A stretch of DNA of 64,000 nucleotides from Nocardia niwae NBRC 108934 = DSM 45340 (GCF_001613465.1 NZ_BDCK01000041.1:1-64000), one strand, 5' to 3'; numbered from the stretch's first letter, positions 9,293-19,689 are shown. The notes: a model not told the origin generated them from the letters alone. Program-made: numbers and translations.

Positions 9293-9652
9293 CTAGTTGG
9301 CGTTGAGCAGGTCGATCACGAAGACCAGCGTCTTGCCGGACAGCGGGTGACCGCCGCCCGCACCACCGTAGGCCAGCTCCGGCGGGATGGTCAGCTGACG
9401 ACGACCGCCGACCTTCATCCCGGGGATGCCGTCCTGCCAGCCCTGGATCAGGCCGCGCAACGGGAAGGTGATGGACTCGCCGCGGTTCCACGACGAGTCG
9501 AACTCTTCGCCGGATTCGAATTCGACGCCCACGTAGTGCACTTCCACGGTGCCGCCGGGCACCGCTTCCTTGCCCGAGCCTTCGATGATGTCCTTGATCA
9601 CCAGCTCGGTGGGCGCGGGCCCTGCCTGGAACTCGATCTCCGGTTTGGTCAT
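9293..9652 (-). CDS. FKBP-type peptidyl-prolyl cis-trans isomerase
   Basis: This 119-residue single-domain FKBP catalyses proline isomerisation during protein folding in the cytoplasm, since no signal peptide is present. Core FKBP residues are visible: VHYVGVEFESGEEFDSSW, the PLRGLIQGWQDGIPGMKVGG segment lining the active site, and IPPELAYG. The length is normal for the small actinobacterial form. It lies 37 bases downstream of the citrate synthase gene on the same strand and may be co-transcribed with it. Confidence 0.93.
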   Translation of the reverse strand: MTKPEIEFQAGPAPTELVIKDIIEGSGKEAVPGGTVEVHYVGVEFESGEEFDSSWNRGESITFPLRGLIQGWQDGIPGMKVGGRRQLTIPPELAYGGAGGGHPLSGKTLVFVIDLLNAN

Positions 9653-9689
9653 GCGGCTATCCCCTTCGATAGGTGATGGATGGGTTTCG

Positions 9690-11003
<1,314 letters not shown>

Positions 11004-11194
11004 GGAAGGATCCCTCTCAGGCTAGAACCACAGGCACCGGCGCGGTGGCGCACGATGCGCTTGCCTCAACGCTAGCCGTTGGCCGACGCGGACAATACCG
11101 GAGGGTAGTCCTGCGGCGGCTCACAAACACGTCCCGGCGCGGTGAGGTCCCACGGCCACGGCGGAACGCGGTCGCCAGGTGTTCGCTGCGCACG

Positions 11195-12475
11195 TCACAC
11201 GGCGATTTCGGCATGAGCGCGAGCGACACGGTAACGCGTGAACGCCGGAAACGCGACCGCCGCGAGCACCACGCCGGCCACCACGAGCGCGCCGCCGCCC
11301 GCCGCGGCTACAGCGGTACCCAGGCTCGCCGCCGCGAAACCGTGTGCAACATCACCGATGCGCGGGCCACCCGCGACCACCACGGTGAACACCCCTTGCA
11401 GCCGGCCGCGCAGATCGTCGGTGGCCACCGTCTGCAGCATGGTGACTCGCAACGCGGCCGAGACCATGTCCACCGCGCCGCCGAAAGCAGAGCACAGCAG
11501 GGCGATCCACAGTCCGGCGCCGAGGCTCAGGCCGTGCCCGGTGAGGCCCACCGCGAGGCCGAAGCCGACCATGGCCAGCCCCCACAGGGCGATGCAGACC
11601 AGCACGGCCAGGCCCTGCCTGCGGATACGCGGAATCCAGCCGGAGAACACCCCGCCGAGCACGGCGCCCGCCGACATCGAGGCGAACAGCAAGCCCAGCG
11701 CGACGCCGCCGGTGGCCGGGTCGCCGAAGGTCTCGTGCGCGATCTGCGGAAACAGCGCGCGCGGCATGCCGAACACCATGGCGATCACGTCCACCGCGAA
11801 CGACGCGAGCAGCACCCGCTGGGTGGCGAGATAGCCGAAACCGTCCAGCACGGTGCGGAATCCGGCCCGGCGCACCGTGCCGGTGGGCGGCAGCGCGGGC
11901 AACCGCCACACTGCCCACAGGGTGGCCAGCAGCGCGACGGCGTCGATCAGATAGAGCATGGCGAGCCCGACGACGGGGATGAGCGCACCCGCCAGCACCG
12001 GCCCGGCGATGGCGCCGAACTGCATCACCGTCATGTTCAGCGAATTGGCCGCGGCGAGTTGGCCTTCCGGGAGCAACCGCGGGATGGTGGCGCTACGGGT
12101 GGGCTGGTTCACCGCGAAGAACGCCTGCTGCACGGCGAACAGCCCGAGCACGATCCACACGTTGTCCACCCCGGCCGCCGCTTGCAGCCAGAAGGCCAGC
12201 GCCGTGAGCCCGGTGCCCGAATTGGTGATCAGCAGGAGCTTGCGCCGGTCCAGCACGTCGGCGAGCGCGCCGCCCCACAGGCCGAACACGATCAGCGGCA
12301 CCAGGCCGAACAGCCCGGCCAGCCCCACGTAGCCGGAGCTGCCGGTGATCTGGAAGATCTGCTGCGGCACCGCGACGACGGACAGTTGCGCGCCGATCAT
12401 GGTGACGATGCCCGAACTCCAGAGGCGTCGATAGTCCGGATTGCGCAACGGAGTGGTGTCGGCGAGCAGTTTCAC
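11195..12475 (-). CDS. MFS exporter, EntS-like
   Basis: This is a 426-residue major facilitator with about twelve membrane helices. It opens with NPDYRRLWSSGIVTMIGAQLS, which together with the WGGALADVLDRRKLLL loop between helices 2 and 3 is typical of the MFS_3/EntS group of enterobactin and drug exporters. NQPTRSATIPRLLP before helix 5 is also typical. Substrate cannot be read from the sequence. Siderophore export is a tempting idea because salicylate genes lie in the window, but those are 43 kb away and no iron box was seen here. The gene is monocistronic between gltA and pdxH. Confidence 0.8.
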   Translation of the reverse strand: MKLLADTTPLRNPDYRRLWSSGIVTMIGAQLSVVAVPQQIFQITGSSGYVGLAGLFGLVPLIVFGLWGGALADVLDRRKLLLITNSGTGLTALAFWLQAAAGVDNVWIVLGLFAVQQAFFAVNQPTRSATIPRLLPEGQLAAANSLNMTVMQFGAIAGPVLAGALIPVVGLAMLYLIDAVALLATLWAVWRLPALPPTGTVRRAGFRTVLDGFGYLATQRVLLASFAVDVIAMVFGMPRALFPQIAHETFGDPATGGVALGLLFASMSAGAVLGGVFSGWIPRIRRQGLAVLVCIALWGLAMVGFGLAVGLTGHGLSLGAGLWIALLCSAFGGAVDMVSAALRVTMLQTVATDDLRGRLQGVFTVVVAGGPRIGDVAHGFAAASLGTAVAAAGGGALVVAGVVLAAVAFPAFTRYRVARAHAEIAV

Positions 12476-12544
12476 CGCCGCAGCGTAATCAGTCCCCCGG
12501 CCCGGTACGGCGCGAGAATTCTCACGCCGGGCGCCGGGAATACG

Positions 12545-13237
12545 TCAGGGTTGCAGGCGCTCGACGGTGGTCGTCGCGCCCTCGATCCGCACCCGGATGC
12601 GGTTGTGCAACCTGCCGCGCCTGCCCTGCCAGAACTCGACCTCGTCGGGGCGGACCAGGAATCCGCCCCAGTGCGGCGGGACCGGGATCTCGTCGACGTC
12701 GGCGAACCGCGCGGTCGCCTCGGCCAGCGTGCGATCCAGTTCGGCCCGCGACCCGATCGGCTGGGACTGGCGCGAGGCCCAGGCGCCCAGTTGCGAGTCC
12801 CGCGGCCGGGAACGCCAGTACGCCGCCGTGGTCTCGGCGGGGACCCGCTCGACCGCGCCGCGCAGGTGCACCTGCCGGCCCAGCGCGGGCCAGACGAAGG
12901 TGACCGCCGCGTACGGGACGGCGGTGAGCTGGGCGCCTTTGGCCGAGTCGTAATTCGTGTAGAAGATCACGCCCTCCGGGGAGAGCCCTTTACACAGCAC
13001 GGTCCGCGCGACGGGCCGCGGCGTGCCGTCGGCCAGCGAGACCGTGGCCAGCACCATGGCGTTGGGTTCGGCGATGCCCACCGCGGTGGCCTGTTCGATC
13101 CAATGCCGCAGCAGCGGCTCCCAGCCCCCGGCGAGCCAGGTCTCGTCCAAGTCGACGTCGTCGTTGCCGCCGTGCGGAAGGCCGCCGTAGTCGACCCGCA
13201 TGGCCGCCAGATCCGATGAATTGTCCAGGTCACGCAT
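12545..13237 (-). CDS. pdxH: Pyridoxamine 5'-phosphate oxidase
   Basis: This 230-residue FMN enzyme oxidises pyridoxine or pyridoxamine phosphate to the cofactor pyridoxal phosphate. FMN- and substrate-binding segments are visible: ATVSLADGTPRPVARTVLCKG, FYTNYDSAKGAQL, RQVHLRGAVERV, RSRPRDSQLGAWASRQSQPI, and the C-terminal WGGFLVRPDEVEFWQGRRGRLHNR. The length is standard. It is transcribed divergently from citA with 121 bp between start codons. Several PLP enzymes in the window (SerC, the DapC-like aminotransferase) use its product. Confidence 0.95.
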   Translation of the reverse strand: MRDLDNSSDLAAMRVDYGGLPHGGNDDVDLDETWLAGGWEPLLRHWIEQATAVGIAEPNAMVLATVSLADGTPRPVARTVLCKGLSPEGVIFYTNYDSAKGAQLTAVPYAAVTFVWPALGRQVHLRGAVERVPAETTAAYWRSRPRDSQLGAWASRQSQPIGSRAELDRTLAEATARFADVDEIPVPPHWGGFLVRPDEVEFWQGRRGRLHNRIRVRIEGATTTVERLQP

Positions 13238-13358
13238 GGGCCAGACGTTACTCCGCAGTAGCAGGGAGCTAAGGTTTTGATGATCGGCATGTACTCGTCA
13301 AATCCGACACCTTCCCATCGGCGAGAACGTGCGACCCAAGTGCAAGGAGAGTCGTGAC

Positions 13359-14507
13359 ATGACTACCAGCCCCGCGGTTTCCGGTGGGCAGGCCACCGTT
13401 CCCAGCGATTTCGTCAGCGGCCTCGAGGGCGTGGTGGCATTCACCACCGACATCGCCGAACCCGACAAGGACGGCGGCGCGCTGCGCTACCGCGGCGTCG
13501 ACATCGAGCACCTCGTCGAGGGCAGGGTGACCTTCGGTGACGTGTGGGCGCTGCTGGTCGACGGATCGTTCGGGCGTGGCCTGCCGCCCGCCGAGCCGTT
13601 CCCGCTGCCCGTGCACACCGGTGACGTGCGCGTCGACGTGCAGGCCGGGCTGGCCATGCTCGCGCCGATCTGGGGCTACCAGCCGCTGCTGGACATCGAT
13701 GACGAGACCGCGCGCGAGAACCTCGCCCGCGCCTCGGTGATGGCGCTGTCCTACGTCGCGCAGTCGGCGCGCGGCATCTACCAGCCCGCGGTCCCGCAGA
13801 AGAAGATCGACGAGTGCACCACGGTCACCGAGCGCTTCATGACTCGGTGGAAGGGTGACCCGGACCCGCGCCACACCGAGGCCATCGACGCCTACTGGGT
13901 CTCCGCCGCCGAGCACGGCATGAACGCCTCCACCTTCACCGCCCGGGTGATCGCCTCGACCGGCGCCGACGTCGCGGCCGCGCTGTCCGGCGCGATCGGC
14001 GCCATGTCGGGTCCGCTGCACGGCGGCGCGCCCGCGCGCGTGCTGCCGATGATCGAGGATGTCGAGCGGACCGGCGACGCACGGGCCCTGGTCAAGGGGA
14101 TCCTGGACCGCAAGGAGAAGCTCATGGGCTTCGGGCATCGGGTCTACCGGGCCGAGGACCCGCGTGCCCGCGTCCTGCGCGCCACCGCGAAGCGGCTGGC
14201 CGCGCCGCGCTACGAGGTCGCCGCCGCACTGGAACAGGCCGCTCTGGCGGAACTGCGCGAGCGCCGTCCGGATCGCGCCATCGAAACCAACGTGGAGTTC
14301 TGGGCCGCGGTGATCCTGGACTTCGCCGAGGTGCCCGCGCACATGATGCCCGCCATGTTCACCTGCGGCCGCACCGCGGGCTGGTGCGCACACATCCTGG
14401 AGCAGAAGCAGTTGGGCAAGCTGGTCCGCCCCGCTGCCATCTACACCGGCCCCGGGCCCCGCACACCCGAAGAGGTCGAGGGCTGGGCGACGATCGCGCA
14501 CACCTAA
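13359..14507 (+). CDS. citA: Citrate synthase 2, short form
   Basis: This is a 382-residue citrate synthase of the shorter group represented by mycobacterial CitA (Rv0889c). Catalytic segments are present: AAEHGMNASTFTARVIASTGAD, GAMSGPLHGGAPARVLPMI and MGFGHRVYRAEDPRARVLR. ATG 13359 is preceded by AAGGAGA at 13344-13350. Related short forms can act as methylcitrate synthases, so with PrpE also in the window a role in propionate use is possible, but no prpB or prpD is present here. It shares a divergent promoter region with pdxH. Confidence 0.93.
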   Translation: MTTSPAVSGGQATVPSDFVSGLEGVVAFTTDIAEPDKDGGALRYRGVDIEHLVEGRVTFGDVWALLVDGSFGRGLPPAEPFPLPVHTGDVRVDVQAGLAMLAPIWGYQPLLDIDDETARENLARASVMALSYVAQSARGIYQPAVPQKKIDECTTVTERFMTRWKGDPDPRHTEAIDAYWVSAAEHGMNASTFTARVIASTGADVAAALSGAIGAMSGPLHGGAPARVLPMIEDVERTGDARALVKGILDRKEKLMGFGHRVYRAEDPRARVLRATAKRLAAPRYEVAAALEQAALAELRERRPDRAIETNVEFWAAVILDFAEVPAHMMPAMFTCGRTAGWCAHILEQKQLGKLVRPAAIYTGPGPRTPEEVEGWATIAHT

Positions 14508-14551
14508 CCCATCACGGCCCCACACCCACGAGCCGGACGTGACGGCGGGAG

Positions 14552-15310
14552 ATGTTGCCCCGCGCGCGTCGGCCGCGCCCGGCGCCACCAAAGGGGGCAC
14601 GGGTCGCTCCGGTCTCGGCGGCCCCCGCCGCAGGAGCGCCGTCCGCCGTCGCGACCAGGCACGCCGAGATCCGGCCGCAGCAGTGGGGCGTCGAGATGCC
14701 GGGAACAACGAGCACTTTCCCGGCCGCCGAAAACAGATGGCGCTCACTTTCGACGCCCGCGGCGGCGCGGGCAGCTACGACATCGACGCGTCGCTGGTGA
14801 ACTTCCCGATCGCGGAACGGATTCCCGCGACGCTGCTGCTGAACAAGCGCTGAGTCGATGGCGCGCACCGCACAGCTTGCGGCGAATCCCTGTTCGAACT
14901 GGCCGATCACGGGTGGCACATAACCGCTGTCGCTGAACGGCCGCGAAGCCACGGCATCGCCGGGACCGGTTCGGCGCGGGGAGGCCGCCGAGGAAAATAT
15001 GAATGAACCACGAGTTGCTGACCACGCTGACGGGTAGGCCGCCGCGATTCTTCCGCGCGGGCACCGCGCATTACCACGGCGTCGCCGTGTCTATCGTCAC
15101 CGAATTGGGCGAGATTCCGGTCGGTTTCACGTTCAACGCCGATTTCGGCGCGACCGCGTCGGCCACCCGAGTGCGAACGGCGATGAATGCCGCCGCCCCC
15201 GGCGCCATTCCCCGGCCCATATGCACCGGCCGCAGTCCGGGACCGCGGGGGGCGTGACCGCGGCGCTGCCGAAGATCCGCGCCATGGGTTTCACCTTCGT
15301 GCACCTGTGA
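14552..15310 (+). pseudogene. Decayed polysaccharide deacetylase (NodB domain)
   Basis: Protein similarity jumps between frames along this stretch. Frame 2 reads AEIRPQQWGVEMPG. Frame 1 then gives MALTFDARGGAGSYD and ERIPATLLLNKR, reaches TGA at 14851 where the family has Trp (RW), and continues as ESLFELADHGWH to a stop at 15004. Frame 3 gives LLTTLTGRPPRFFRAGTAHY, then GEIPVGFTFNADFG. Frame 2 closes with AHMHRPQSGTAGGV and ALPKIRAMGFTFVHL to TGA 15308. Together these follow in order an actinobacterial polysaccharide deacetylase (TFDACGG...RVPATLF...LFELADHGTRH...PPRFFRSGTAHYD...AHMNRP). At least three frameshifts and two in-frame stops make it non-functional. The intact protein would be secreted and deacetylate cell-wall or polysaccharide N-acetyl groups. 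Confidence 0.78.
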
Positions 15311-15335
15311 GCGCCCGGCCGCGTTCGCCGGTAGT

Positions 15336-15974
15336 TCACTCCTCGAGCGACGCGACCCAGTCGACGGCGACCGTTTCGCCGCGGTCGACTTCGAAGAAGG
15401 CGACCTCCAGATGGCGGCCCAGGTCGACCAGGCCGATGGCGTGCAGCGGCACCGGCTGGACCAGCCGCACCCGCCACGGCCGCGCTTCGTCCCACGCGCG
15501 CAGTTCCAGGTCCAGGCGCAGCACCGGGTCGTCACGACCGGAGTAACCCGCCGCGACCGGCGCGGCGGCGAGCACGGTGGCGTCGGCGCGGCGGCCGTCG
15601 GCGAGGATCTTGGCGATGCCCGCCCGGCCGGATTCCGCCAGGTCGGGCACGTACAGCACGACGCGGTCGCGGTCGCGCGGATCCACCCGGCAGGACACGA
15701 CGTCCCCCGCCCGCATCCACTCCAGGTCGGCCTCCGGCACCCGCTGCCGCACCCGGCTCTCGTAGGGAAACTGTTCCGCCAGCTGCACCCGGACCCAGAA
15801 CACGTGTCCCGGCTCGGTGCGCCGCGGACGTACGCCGAGGATCGTTGCGGTTCCCGCTTCTCCCCGGATCAACAACTCTCGCCGCATCGCGTCCGAGACC
15901 GTCGCGCCGCGCAGCCGGAAATTCCGGGCTCGCTCGCGCAGTCGCCACCCCGAGTTAGCTGAGGGCATGCTCAT
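15336..15974 (-). CDS. Hypothetical protein with two similar beta-rich halves
   Basis: I do not recognise this 212-residue protein. It has no signal peptide or membrane helix. Two halves look alike: residues about 35-110 (GEAGTATILGVRPRR ... VRVQLAEQFPYE ... VSCRVDPRDRDRVVL) and about 125-205 (GRRADATVLAAAPV ... LDLELRAWDEARP ... VAFFEVDRGETVAV). Each has a small-residue start, alternating hydrophobic strands, a proline-valine turn and an acidic end, suggesting a duplicated small beta-barrel. The gene is the mirror neighbour of serC with a short divergent spacer. The start could also be ATG 15968 (MPSANSG). Confidence 0.6.
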   Translation of the reverse strand: MSMPSANSGWRLRERARNFRLRGATVSDAMRRELLIRGEAGTATILGVRPRRTEPGHVFWVRVQLAEQFPYESRVRQRVPEADLEWMRAGDVVSCRVDPRDRDRVVLYVPDLAESGRAGIAKILADGRRADATVLAAAPVAAGYSGRDDPVLRLDLELRAWDEARPWRVRLVQPVPLHAIGLVDLGRHLEVAFFEVDRGETVAVDWVASLEE

Positions 15975-16038
15975 GGGCGCTTACGTTAGCCGGAGTGTGG
16001 GCGTCGCCACAGCGACACCACCGACTACCCTGTTCGCC

Positions 16039-17163
16039 ATGACCTCTGCGTTTCCGACCATTCCCGACGATCTCAAGCCCGCCGACGGACGGTTCGGTTG
16101 CGGCCCCTCCAAGGTGCGTCCGGAGCAGCTGCAGTCGCTGGTGAACGTCGGCGCCTCGGTGTTCGGAACCTCGCATCGGCAGAAGCCGGTCAAGGACGTG
16201 GTGGCGCGCGTGCGCTCCGGCTTGCGCGAGCTGTTCGGCCTGCCGGACGGCTACGAGGTGGTGCTCGGCAACGGCGGCACCACCGCGTTCTGGGACGCCG
16301 CGGCGTTCGGCCTGGTCCGGGAGCGTTCGCTGCACCTGACCAACGGTGAGTTCAGCTCGAAGTTCGCCGCGGTGACCAAGGGCAATCCGTTCATCGGCGA
16401 CCCGATCGTGGTCTCGGCGGATCCCGGCAGCGCGCCGGAGCCGGTGTCGGACCCGTCGGCGGACCTGATCGGCTGGGCGCACAACGAGACCTCGACCGGC
16501 GTCTCGATCCCGGTGCGGCGGCCCGCCGGCTCGGAGCACGCCCTCATCGCCATCGACGCCACCTCGGGCGCGGGCGGTCTCCCGGTGACCATCACCGACG
16601 CCGATGTCTATTACTTCGCGCCGCAGAAGTGCTTCGCCTCCGACGGCGGTCTGTGGGTCGCGCTGATGAGCCCGGCCGCACTGGCCCGGGTCGACGAGAT
16701 CAAGGCGTCGGGCCGCTGGACCCCCGACTTCCTGTCGCTGCCGATCGCGATCGACAACAGCACCAAGGACCAGACCTACAACACCCCGGCTCTGGGCACC
16801 CTGTTGCTGTTCGCCGACCAGATCGAATGGCTCAACCACAACGGCGGCCTGGACTGGGCGGTCAAGCGCACGCTGGACTCGTCGTCGCGGCTGTACTCCT
16901 GGGCCGAGTCGAGCGAGTACGCCACCCCGTACGTCACGGACCCGGCGCACCGCTCGCAGGTGGTCGGCACCATCGACTTCGCCGATTCGGTCGACGCGGC
17001 CGCGGTGGCGAAGATCCTGCGCGCCAACGGCATCGTGGACACCGAGCCGTACCGCAAGCTGGGCCGCAACCAGCTGCGCATCGGCATGTTCCCGGCGATC
17101 GATCCGGACGACGTCAGCCAGCTGACCCGCGCCATCGACTGGGTCGTGCAGAATCTCGGCTGA
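16039..17163 (+). CDS. serC: Phosphoserine aminotransferase
   Basis: This 374-residue PLP enzyme converts 3-phosphohydroxypyruvate and glutamate to phosphoserine in serine synthesis. It belongs to the actinobacterial SerC type. Visible are FGCGPSKVRPEQ at the N-terminus, GTSHRQKPVKDVVA, VLGNGGTTAFWDAAAF, IAIDATSGAGG, and the PLP-lysine segment YYFAPQKCFASDGGLW. The end NQLRIGMFPAIDPDDV is typical. ATG 16039 matches the family start; an in-frame upstream ATG at 15967 would add an unconserved N-terminus. The gene lies next to sepH as in mycobacteria (Rv0884c/Rv0883c). Confidence 0.94.
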   Translation: MTSAFPTIPDDLKPADGRFGCGPSKVRPEQLQSLVNVGASVFGTSHRQKPVKDVVARVRSGLRELFGLPDGYEVVLGNGGTTAFWDAAAFGLVRERSLHLTNGEFSSKFAAVTKGNPFIGDPIVVSADPGSAPEPVSDPSADLIGWAHNETSTGVSIPVRRPAGSEHALIAIDATSGAGGLPVTITDADVYYFAPQKCFASDGGLWVALMSPAALARVDEIKASGRWTPDFLSLPIAIDNSTKDQTYNTPALGTLLLFADQIEWLNHNGGLDWAVKRTLDSSSRLYSWAESSEYATPYVTDPAHRSQVVGTIDFADSVDAAAVAKILRANGIVDTEPYRKLGRNQLRIGMFPAIDPDDVSQLTRAIDWVVQNLG

Positions 17164-17255
17164 GCGCCGGATATTTCGGCCCGACGGCCGCAACACGCCC
17201 GGGATCGACACGCCGCCGAATTAGGCGTAGCCGAGCGAACAGAGCAGATTAGCGG

Positions 17256-17287
17256 GGCACGGACGTCTCCCGAGAGATTTCCGTGCC
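17256..17287 (+). terminator. Hairpin between serC and sepH
   Basis: GGCACGGA (17256-17263) pairs with TCCGTGCC (17280-17287). The enclosed bases include TCTC and GAGA that can extend the structure. It follows the serC stop by about 90 bases, so it is a likely serC terminator or sepH leader structure. Confidence 0.5.
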
Positions 17288-17373
17288 GCGTGTCCTGCCC
17301 CATGAATCTCAGATGTGCACTACTGTTTCGGAAAGTGGGCGGTGTCGCGAGTCGACGCGATAAGGAGGTAACG

Positions 17374-18393
17374 GTGCGTGAACTTCGAGTGATCGGGGTG
17401 ACGCCCGACTCCACGCACATCGTGTGTATCGACACCGAGTCCGGTCAGAAGTTCCGGCTGCCCGCCGACGACAAACTGCGAGCCGCCGCGCGCGGAGACC
17501 TTGCCCGATTCGGCCAGATCGAGATCGAAATGGAAGCAACTATGCGTCCCCGCGATATCCAGGCCCGTATTCGTGCAGGGGCCTCCGTAGAACAGGTCAC
17601 CGAAGAATCCGGAATGCCGGCCAGTCGCGTCGAGCGATTCGCCTATCCGGTGCTGCTGGAGCGGGCCCGCGCCGCCGAACTCGCCCAGAAGGCGCACCCC
17701 GTGCGCCCCGACGGTCCCGCCGTGGACACCCTCATCGATGTGGTCACCGCAGCGTTCACCGCGCGCGGGCACAACATCGAGGGCGCCGAATGGGATGCGT
17801 GGAAGGACGAGAAAGGCTACTGGGTCGCCCAGTTGCAGTGGCAGAACGGACGATCCGAGATCGCCGCGCACTGGCGTTACCAGCCGGACGCGCACGGCGG
17901 CTCGGTCTCCCCGCTCGACGATCCGGCTTCCGATCTGATCGATCCGGACTTCGGTCGCGCCTTGCGGGGACTGGCGACGATCGCGCCGCCCGAGCCCGAA
18001 CCGGCTGCGCCGCAGCCGGAGCCGGTGGCCGAACCGCGTCCCGAACCGGCCACGCCGCCCGCGCGCACCGCGAGCCGCCAGAGCCAGCCGACGCTGGACG
18101 AATACTACGAGCAGCGGGCCGTCGCGGTCGGCGGCAGCGCCGCCGCGATCCCGGCGGCCAGCGGCTCGGCACCCGCCGCGGCCGCAGGCACGGCCCCCGC
18201 GGCTGCCGCTACCACCTCGGCCGCGACGACGCCCCCCGCCGCGGACACCGCCGCCCCGCCGCCCGCCCCCACCGAGGAGCCCGCGAAGCCCGCGGCCAAG
18301 GCTCCGGCCAAGCCGAGTCGCAGCAAGCGCGGCAAGGCGCCGATGCCGTCGTGGGAGGACGTGCTGCTCGGGGTGCGCAGCTCCGGTCACTGA
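17374..18393 (+). CDS. sepH: Cell-division regulator SepH
   Basis: This 339-residue protein is of the SepH (DUF3071) family. In Streptomyces and mycobacteria SepH binds FtsZ and promotes Z-ring assembly. The N-terminus RELRVIGVTPDSTHIVC and EMEATMRPRDIQARIRAGASVEQV with a helix-turn-helix-like segment (about residues 60-100) form the conserved domain. The region about 125-190 (YWVAQLQWQNGRSEIAAHWRY) is also conserved. The C-terminal 150 residues are Pro/Ala-rich and disordered, ending in a short basic patch and SWEDVLLGVRSSG. GTG 17374 is chosen because AAGGAGG (17362-17368) sits five bases upstream. Confidence 0.9.
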   Translation: MRELRVIGVTPDSTHIVCIDTESGQKFRLPADDKLRAAARGDLARFGQIEIEMEATMRPRDIQARIRAGASVEQVTEESGMPASRVERFAYPVLLERARAAELAQKAHPVRPDGPAVDTLIDVVTAAFTARGHNIEGAEWDAWKDEKGYWVAQLQWQNGRSEIAAHWRYQPDAHGGSVSPLDDPASDLIDPDFGRALRGLATIAPPEPEPAAPQPEPVAEPRPEPATPPARTASRQSQPTLDEYYEQRAVAVGGSAAAIPAASGSAPAAAAGTAPAAAATTSAATTPPAADTAAPPPAPTEEPAKPAAKAPAKPSRSKRGKAPMPSWEDVLLGVRSSGH

Positions 18394-18615
18394 GTCGATC
18401 CGCTGTCCGGCAGCCAATTCCGCCTCGGATCGTAGATACTGATTTCGGGAGCACACGGGTAACTCGCCGGGTACGCCCAGAACCCGATCGGCACCCATCG
18501 CAGGACCTGATCGCGAGCGCCGCGGCACCGACCAGTACGGCCTGAATGCGCGCAGAGGCGAGACAGCGCTCGAGGTTCGCGGAGTCGATTCGTGCAACTA
18601 TCGGGAGGTGCCGGA

Positions 18616-19356
18616 ATGCTATCCAAGGCTTGGTCGCTCTGGTACGTCGACGCACCCGATGCCCTGACGGTTTTGCGCGCGAACCACGACCCGGACCCGG
18701 GAGCCGCACTGGCCTTGGCGAGGCAACTGCACGACGACCGCGATGTACGGCCGGTCATGGTCGGTACGTTGGCGGGTTGCGCGGGCCCGGGAACCGATGA
18801 GGTGTGCATAGGCTGTTTTCCCGGCGTGACGGTGTTGTGCTCGGCCCAAGCCGCGCGTATCCACCCGACCGAGATCCCGGCGTTGCTGGTGCGTCCGCTG
18901 GCTTCGGAACACACATATCTGGTGTCGTTCGACCTCGAGCACGGCTGGGGCGCGTTCGCCCACTGGGAGCGCGGCGAATTCCGCAGATCGTTCAGCTCGA
19001 CCCGGGTGCGCATCCTGGAGGACGAGGGACTTCCGCTGGTATGGGAACGGTCGTACTGGGCCGGCGAGCATCCGGTGCGCTGGCGCGCGGGCGAACTGCC
19101 CGACCCCCAGTCACTGCCTTTCGACCCGCCCGACTTCGCCGACGCGGCCAACAACGAATGGCTCGGCTTCCACTACCGGGGGCCTGCCGCGCCCGGCGCG
19201 CTCGTGCCGGGTGACATTCCCGTCTGCAAGTTCGCGCTGTATCCGAAGGGCCAGATGCCCGACTCGCCGGTTCGCGGCTCGACCGACAGCGGAACGCATT
19301 CGCCACGCAAGCGTGGACTTTTCGGCTGGCTGCGCGGACACGACCCGGTGGGCTGA
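18616..19356 (+). CDS. DUF6928 family protein
   Basis: This is a 246-residue conserved actinobacterial protein of unknown function. It fits the DUF6928 pattern: SLWYVDAPDALTVLR start, CIGCFPGVTVLCS, SFDLEHGWGAFAHWERGEFRRSFS, LVWERSYWAGEHPVRW and LPFDPPDFADAANNEWLGF. No signal peptide or membrane helix is present. The C-terminal 35 residues are basic and probably flexible (SPRKRGLFGWLRG). ATG 18616 is supported by GGGAGG at 18603-18608; the frame extends a little upstream without a better site. The gene is convergent with the DUF2537/rRNA methylase pair. No function is assigned from context. Confidence 0.75.
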   Translation: MLSKAWSLWYVDAPDALTVLRANHDPDPGAALALARQLHDDRDVRPVMVGTLAGCAGPGTDEVCIGCFPGVTVLCSAQAARIHPTEIPALLVRPLASEHTYLVSFDLEHGWGAFAHWERGEFRRSFSSTRVRILEDEGLPLVWERSYWAGEHPVRWRAGELPDPQSLPFDPPDFADAANNEWLGFHYRGPAAPGALVPGDIPVCKFALYPKGQMPDSPVRGSTDSGTHSPRKRGLFGWLRGHDPVG

Positions 19357-19366
19357 ACCCGCGGCA

Positions 19367-19383
19367 CGGCTCGATCCGAGCCG
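19367..19383. terminator. Hairpin between convergent genes
   Basis: CGGCTCG (19367-19373) and CGAGCCG (19377-19383) pair over a 3-base loop between the rightward DUF6928 stop and the leftward DUF2537 stop. It is a candidate bidirectional terminator. Confidence 0.5.
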
Positions 19384-19398
19384 CCCGCGCCAGGCGGC

Positions 19399-19689
19399 CT
19401 ATCCGCCGAGCAGCAGCACGATCCATCCGAGCAGGACGCCCATCGCGCCCCCGCCGATCACCCACCGCGTCACCGGGGCGAAACGCCAGCGCCACGCGGT
19501 GGGCGCGGCGCCGCCGACCGCGATCAAGTTGACCACCACCGCGAGCAACGGGTGTACTTCGGCCAGGGCGGCCCCGAACGAATACACCGCGACCGCCGAC
19601 AGCAGCGCCACCATGACGGCCACGGTGAGGCCCGCGCCCCACGGCGTGGGGTCCTGGTAGGACGGATACGGCCGATACGGTCCGGTCAT
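19399..19689 (-). CDS. DUF2537 small membrane protein
   Basis: This 96-residue protein has a short Pro/Tyr-rich cytoplasmic start (MTGPYRPYPSYQDPTPWG) and three predicted membrane helices (about residues 19-38, 44-60 and 73-94). It corresponds in size, start and position to mycobacterial Rv0882, beside the SpoU methylase gene. Its ATG overlaps the methylase stop by 4 bases, so the pair is translationally coupled. The function is unknown. Confidence 0.8.
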   Translation of the reverse strand: MTGPYRPYPSYQDPTPWGAGLTVAVMVALLSAVAVYSFGAALAEVHPLLAVVVNLIAVGGAAPTAWRWRFAPVTRWVIGGGAMGVLLGWIVLLLGG

